Assembly (NCBI GenBank): GCA_963629575.1
Contig: CAVGIM010000015.1
Span: 1-51,104, forward strand
Source: Hallerella sp963629575
GTDB taxonomy: Bacteria; Fibrobacterota; Fibrobacteria; Fibrobacterales; Fibrobacteraceae
Length of the DNA: 51,104 bases
Reading direction: 5' to 3'
Position numbers and translations under genes: made by a program. Below the pieces are notes generated by a model. That model saw nothing but the letters and a program-made list of their open reading frames with translations, searched no databases and had not been told where the DNA came from. Positions 48,690 through 51,104 of the stretch are shown here, one piece after another (position 1 is the stretch's first letter; every line of letters begins with the position of its first letter).

Positions 48690-49724
48690 ATGCAAGTTGA
48701 TCTAAACACAGTTGACTGGAAAACGCTTCCGTTCGGTTACTACGACACCGACTACAACGTTCGCTGCTACTACCGCAACGGAGAATGGGGAAAAATCGAA
48801 CTTTCCTCCTCCAAGGACATCAGCATTCATATCGCCGCTACGTGCTTGCATTATGGCCAGGAAGGCTTTGAAGGTCTCAAGGCCTACACCGGCAAGGACG
48901 GCAAGGTTCGCATATTCCGCGTCGAAGAAAACGCACGCCGCATCCAGAACACGGCAAACCGAGTCCTGATGGCCGTTCCGCCGGTCGAGCTCTTTCGCGA
49001 AATGGTCCATACCGTCGTAAAAGCGAACAAGCGCTTTGTCCCGCCCTATGGCTACGGGGCAACGCTCTACATCCGTCCGCTTCTCATCGGAACCGGTCCC
49101 GAAGTCGGCGTAAAGCCGTCGGACGAATACATGCTCCTCATGTTCGTGACACCGGTAGGTCCGTACTTCAAGGACGGGTTCAAGCCTGTCGATATGATGA
49201 TCAGCCGAAACTACGACCGCGCCGCGCCACAGGGAACGGGAACGGTCAAGGTCGGCGGAAACTACGCGGCAAGCCTGCTTTCTCTCGCCGAAGCGAAGAA
49301 GCTCGGCTATTCGAGCACCATCTACCTCGACGCCCGCGAAAAGAAATACATCGACGAATGCGGTCCGGCAAACTTTTTCGGCATCAAGGGAAACACCTAC
49401 GTGACGCCGAAGTCCGAATCGATTCTCCCTTCCATTACGAACAAGAGCCTGCAACAGCTTGCGGAACACCTCGGATACAAGGTGGAACGTCGTCCGGTTC
49501 CGTTCGAGGAACTCGCCGAGTTCAGCGAGACGGCGGAATGCGGTACCGCGGCGGTCATTACCCCGATAAGAAAGATTGTCGATCCGGTCGCAAACAGGAC
49601 ATTCACCTACGGTGACGGCGTAAACCCAGGCCCTGTCTGCACGAAGCTCTTCAACACCTACACGGCAATCCAGTTTGCGGAAGAGCCCGATCCGTTCGGA
49701 TGGACGGAAGTCATCGATCTCTAG
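48690..49724 (+). CDS. ilvE: Branched-chain amino acid aminotransferase
   Basis: This class IV PLP-dependent aminotransferase makes leucine, isoleucine and valine from their 2-oxo acids. The PLP lysine is Lys187 in GTGTVKVGGNYAASL. Other family blocks are LHYGQEGFEGLKAY, RIFRVEENARRIQNTANRV, YIRPLLIGTGPEVGV, DARE-KKYIDECGPANFF with the Glu contacting PLP, and ECGTAAVITPI. The 344-residue length is typical of the longer (BCAT-like) bacterial type. Only a weak ribosome binding site (AAGG) is visible, and an inverted repeat lies in the leader. The gene is monocistronic, ending at a strong terminator. It complements ilvD at 17.2 kb in the same pathway. Confidence 0.96.
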   Translation: MQVDLNTVDWKTLPFGYYDTDYNVRCYYRNGEWGKIELSSSKDISIHIAATCLHYGQEGFEGLKAYTGKDGKVRIFRVEENARRIQNTANRVLMAVPPVELFREMVHTVVKANKRFVPPYGYGATLYIRPLLIGTGPEVGVKPSDEYMLLMFVTPVGPYFKDGFKPVDMMISRNYDRAAPQGTGTVKVGGNYAASLLSLAEAKKLGYSSTIYLDAREKKYIDECGPANFFGIKGNTYVTPKSESILPSITNKSLQQLAEHLGYKVERRPVPFEELAEFSETAECGTAAVITPIRKIVDPVANRTFTYGDGVNPGPVCTKLFNTYTAIQFAEEPDPFGWTEVIDL

Positions 49725-49742
49725 TCGGGAAAAGTTATCGAA

Positions 49743-49767
49743 AGGCTCGCTTGCGCGAGCCTTTTTT
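49743..49767 (+). terminator. Rho-independent terminator after ilvE
   Basis: A perfect 8-bp stem (AGGCTCGC / GCGAGCCT) with a 4-nt loop is followed by six T residues. Its end touches the thiD stop codon on the other strand. Confidence 0.9.
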
Positions 49768-50504
49768 CATTTTACCCAGCCCGTTCTCCCTTCTCCACCG
49801 TCAAGCCATTTCTCGATATAGCCTTTCGCTTCTCGGCAAGCTTCGGGAAGCGATTTGCCAAGCGCCACGTTCGCGAGAATGGCCGAAGAAAGCGTGCAGC
49901 CCGAACCGTGCTTATCGACTCCCTGCAAGCGCCTTGACGAGAATTCGAACTTTTGCCCATCATGCCATAGAATATCCACGGACTTGTCCCCTTCCGCATG
50001 CCCGCCCTTGAGCAAGACGGACGTTCCGCTCCCAATCAGGACTTCCCGTCTGCTGTCGGCGACTCCCAGCCCGAGATAGGCGTATTCAAAGCGGTTTGGC
50101 GTAATCAGGTTTATCCGCGAAAAGACGGGAAAGAACTTGTCTGCGTCGCCATCCGAAAAAAATCGATAGCCCGCCGTCGCTCCCATGATGGGATCCCAGA
50201 TGACAAAGGCGTTTTCGTTTCGTCCTCGAATCCATTCGACGATCCGTCGCAAGGTTTCCGCATCCTGGACAAGTCCAATCTTCACAAAGTCATACGCGCG
50301 AACTTCATGGAGCTTTTCGAGCTGTGCGCGGATACGCTCCCACGGAAGAAATCCCGGTTCCGAAAAAGAGCTTTCGTTTTGCACCGTGAGGGCCGTACAG
50401 ACCGCCGTTCCATAGACGCCGAAATCCCGCATCGCCTTGATATCGGCAAGAATTCCCGCCCCCGCGCTGCCGTCAAAGCCAGCCACCGTCAAAGCATAGG
50501 TCAT
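49767..50504 (-). CDS. thiD: Hydroxymethylpyrimidine (phosphate) kinase
   Basis: ThiD phosphorylates 4-amino-5-hydroxymethyl-2-methylpyrimidine and its monophosphate in thiamine synthesis. The 245-residue length is typical. The start MTYALTVAGFDGSAGAGILADIKAM carries the substrate loop. Further ribokinase-family signs are WDPIMGATAGYRF, VLLKGGHAEG and the anion-hole/catalytic loop KHGSGCTLSSAILANVALG. I start at the ATG at 50504, which overlaps the stop of the ThiE-like gene by ATGA. The open frame continues upstream, but only as an overlap with that gene. There is no independent ribosome binding site, so translation is probably coupled. Confidence 0.94.
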   Translation of the reverse strand: MTYALTVAGFDGSAGAGILADIKAMRDFGVYGTAVCTALTVQNESSFSEPGFLPWERIRAQLEKLHEVRAYDFVKIGLVQDAETLRRIVEWIRGRNENAFVIWDPIMGATAGYRFFSDGDADKFFPVFSRINLITPNRFEYAYLGLGVADSRREVLIGSGTSVLLKGGHAEGDKSVDILWHDGQKFEFSSRRLQGVDKHGSGCTLSSAILANVALGKSLPEACREAKGYIEKWLDGGEGRTGWVK

Positions 50505-51013
50505 TTTTTGCACAGACGCCTCCACGCCGATACCGGATCGGCAAATTCCCAGATTCCCGAAACGACGAGAAAGTTTTCCACGCCAGGCGCAAGCGCCGTC
50601 GCATCGCTTTCGACAAGGACCTTTTCCGAAAGAGAGTCTTCGCGAAACGGCACAACGACATGCGCGATCCTTGGCGCAAGAGGATCGGGAATCTTTTGGA
50701 TGTCGGACAACTCGTTTGCGCCGACGCTCAACAGCCCGAGAGTCCGAGACACCGCATCCGCATTTTGCAAGATCCACTTCACGGACGCATGAAATCCCAA
50801 GATGCCGAAGTTTTCGGCAATATTCGGGGAACCGCAGAAAAAACTTCTTTGGCGAATGTCTTCCGAAAGCGCAAGCAAAAAGCGTTCCAGCGCAAGATCC
50901 TTCAAGTGCGGTTTTCGGATATACAGAAAATCCAGCCCCGAATCAAAAAGTCTCTCGATCAAGTCGATTTCATCGACAAAGTTTTCGGGACTTGTCAAAA
51001 GGGAATAATGCAT
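50501..51013 (-). CDS. Short thiamine-phosphate synthase-like (ThiE/TenI superfamily) protein
   Basis: This 170-residue protein resembles a ThiE/TenI TIM barrel: it has LIERLFDSGLDFLYIRKPHLKD near the start (the LRKP/LREK strand), then NIAENFGILGFHAS (GvHl-like strand) and a late SGIWEFADPVSAWRRL. ThiE normally has ~210 residues and carries a phosphate-binding GP-x-F-x-T-x-K loop that I cannot find intact; VVVPFREDSLSEK stands near that place. It could be a reduced but active ThiE of the type seen in Bacteroidetes, or a TenI-like regulator. The ATGA overlap with thiD supports a thiamine role. The start ATG has no ribosome binding site and lies 8 nt after TATATT. Confidence 0.78.
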   Translation of the reverse strand: MHYSLLTSPENFVDEIDLIERLFDSGLDFLYIRKPHLKDLALERFLLALSEDIRQRSFFCGSPNIAENFGILGFHASVKWILQNADAVSRTLGLLSVGANELSDIQKIPDPLAPRIAHVVVPFREDSLSEKVLVESDATALAPGVENFLVVSGIWEFADPVSAWRRLCKK

Positions 51014-51027
51014 TGGCTATCAATATA
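51014..51027 (-). promoter_or_regulatory. Candidate -10 element 8 nt before the ThiE-like gene
   Basis: On the minus strand TATATT (51022-51027) is followed by GATAGCCA and the ATG at 51013. No Shine-Dalgarno sequence or clear -35 is present. I saw no THI-box riboswitch in the ~90 bases available upstream. Confidence 0.42.
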
Positions 51028-51051
51028 GAAATTCAACAGATACGCTCGGCC

Positions 51052-51081
51052 AGAGCTTAGTCCAGAGAACTTAGAGCTTAG
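51052..51081. repeat. Short direct repeat AGAGCTTAG
   Basis: AGAGCTTAG occurs at 51052-51060 and 51073-51081, with a related AGAACTTAG between them. It lies in the intergenic right edge of the window. No gene is visible from 51028 to the end. Confidence 0.4.
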
Positions 51082-51104
51082 AGACGCAGAGCGATCCGCT
51101 TTAC

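Noticed and set aside
1..51104. Search for CRISPR arrays, tRNA/rRNA genes, transposases and integrases
   Set aside because: No spaced repeats, cloverleaf-like gaps or transposase motifs were found. The only gaps over 130 bases are 4066-4379 and 23631-23770.

Overview
The window looks like ordinary chromosome from a Gram-negative, anaerobic, fermentative bacterium, most probably of the Fibrobacter lineage (inference). Support comes from a one-anchor (type B) fumarate reductase operon, a monomeric NADP isocitrate dehydrogenase, an Omp85/TamB pair, exported proteins with formylglycine-generating-enzyme-like domains, a type IV prepilin, and a tandem UvrA fusion. Most of the window is moderately GC-rich. 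The first ~1.1 kb is visibly AT-rich and looks acquired. I see no rRNA, tRNA, CRISPR array or insertion sequence.

Region 1 (1-7.3 kb) is accessory. It holds the end of an SMC/DndD-like ATPase, a 162-residue unknown protein, a GmrSD-type (DUF262+DUF1524) restriction protein, an outer-membrane-like lipoprotein, and a tandem duplication of a two-gene cassette. In each cassette a small HExxH metallopeptidase-like gene (A) overlaps by ATGA a gene for an exported partner (B). Both A genes are broken by different lesions, a CAG-to-TAG nonsense change and a +1 frameshift, while both B genes are intact.

Region 2 (7.3-19 kb) is housekeeping: rnhB, a GH116-type glycosidase, a minus-strand block scpB-mutS-HD protein-SpoIIE-type phosphatase, and ilvD. 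Region 3 (19-23.7 kb) has csoR with a good sigma-70 promoter, a P1B metal ATPase preceded by a perfect palindrome, and icd. Region 4 (23.7-31.4 kb) is a long minus-strand series: a partner-switching set (93-aa protein, STAS-HATPase, STAS), a SurA/PpiD-like lipoprotein, ndk and the fumarate reductase genes. Region 5 (31.4-41.5 kb) contains tamB-tamA, ettA, a small membrane protein and an exported FGE-domain protein. Region 6 (41.5-51.1 kb) holds the 1765-residue double UvrA, a prepilin gene, an exported beta-rich protein, ilvE, thiD and a short thiE-like gene.

Two regulatory themes recur. At least seven genes (phosphatase, scpB, icd, 93-aa protein, tamB, uvrA, thiE-like) have a TATATT/TATCTT/TAAATT hexamer only 6-8 nt before the start codon and no clear Shine-Dalgarno site, which suggests leaderless mRNAs. 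Many other neighbours are joined by ATGA or TAATG overlaps, suggesting translational coupling. Before uvrA, a perfect palindrome containing GAAC-N4-GTTC exactly fills the 17-bp promoter spacer, an arrangement expected of an SOS operator.

The best candidate for something undescribed is the duplicated A/B cassette at 4.3-7.3 kb.
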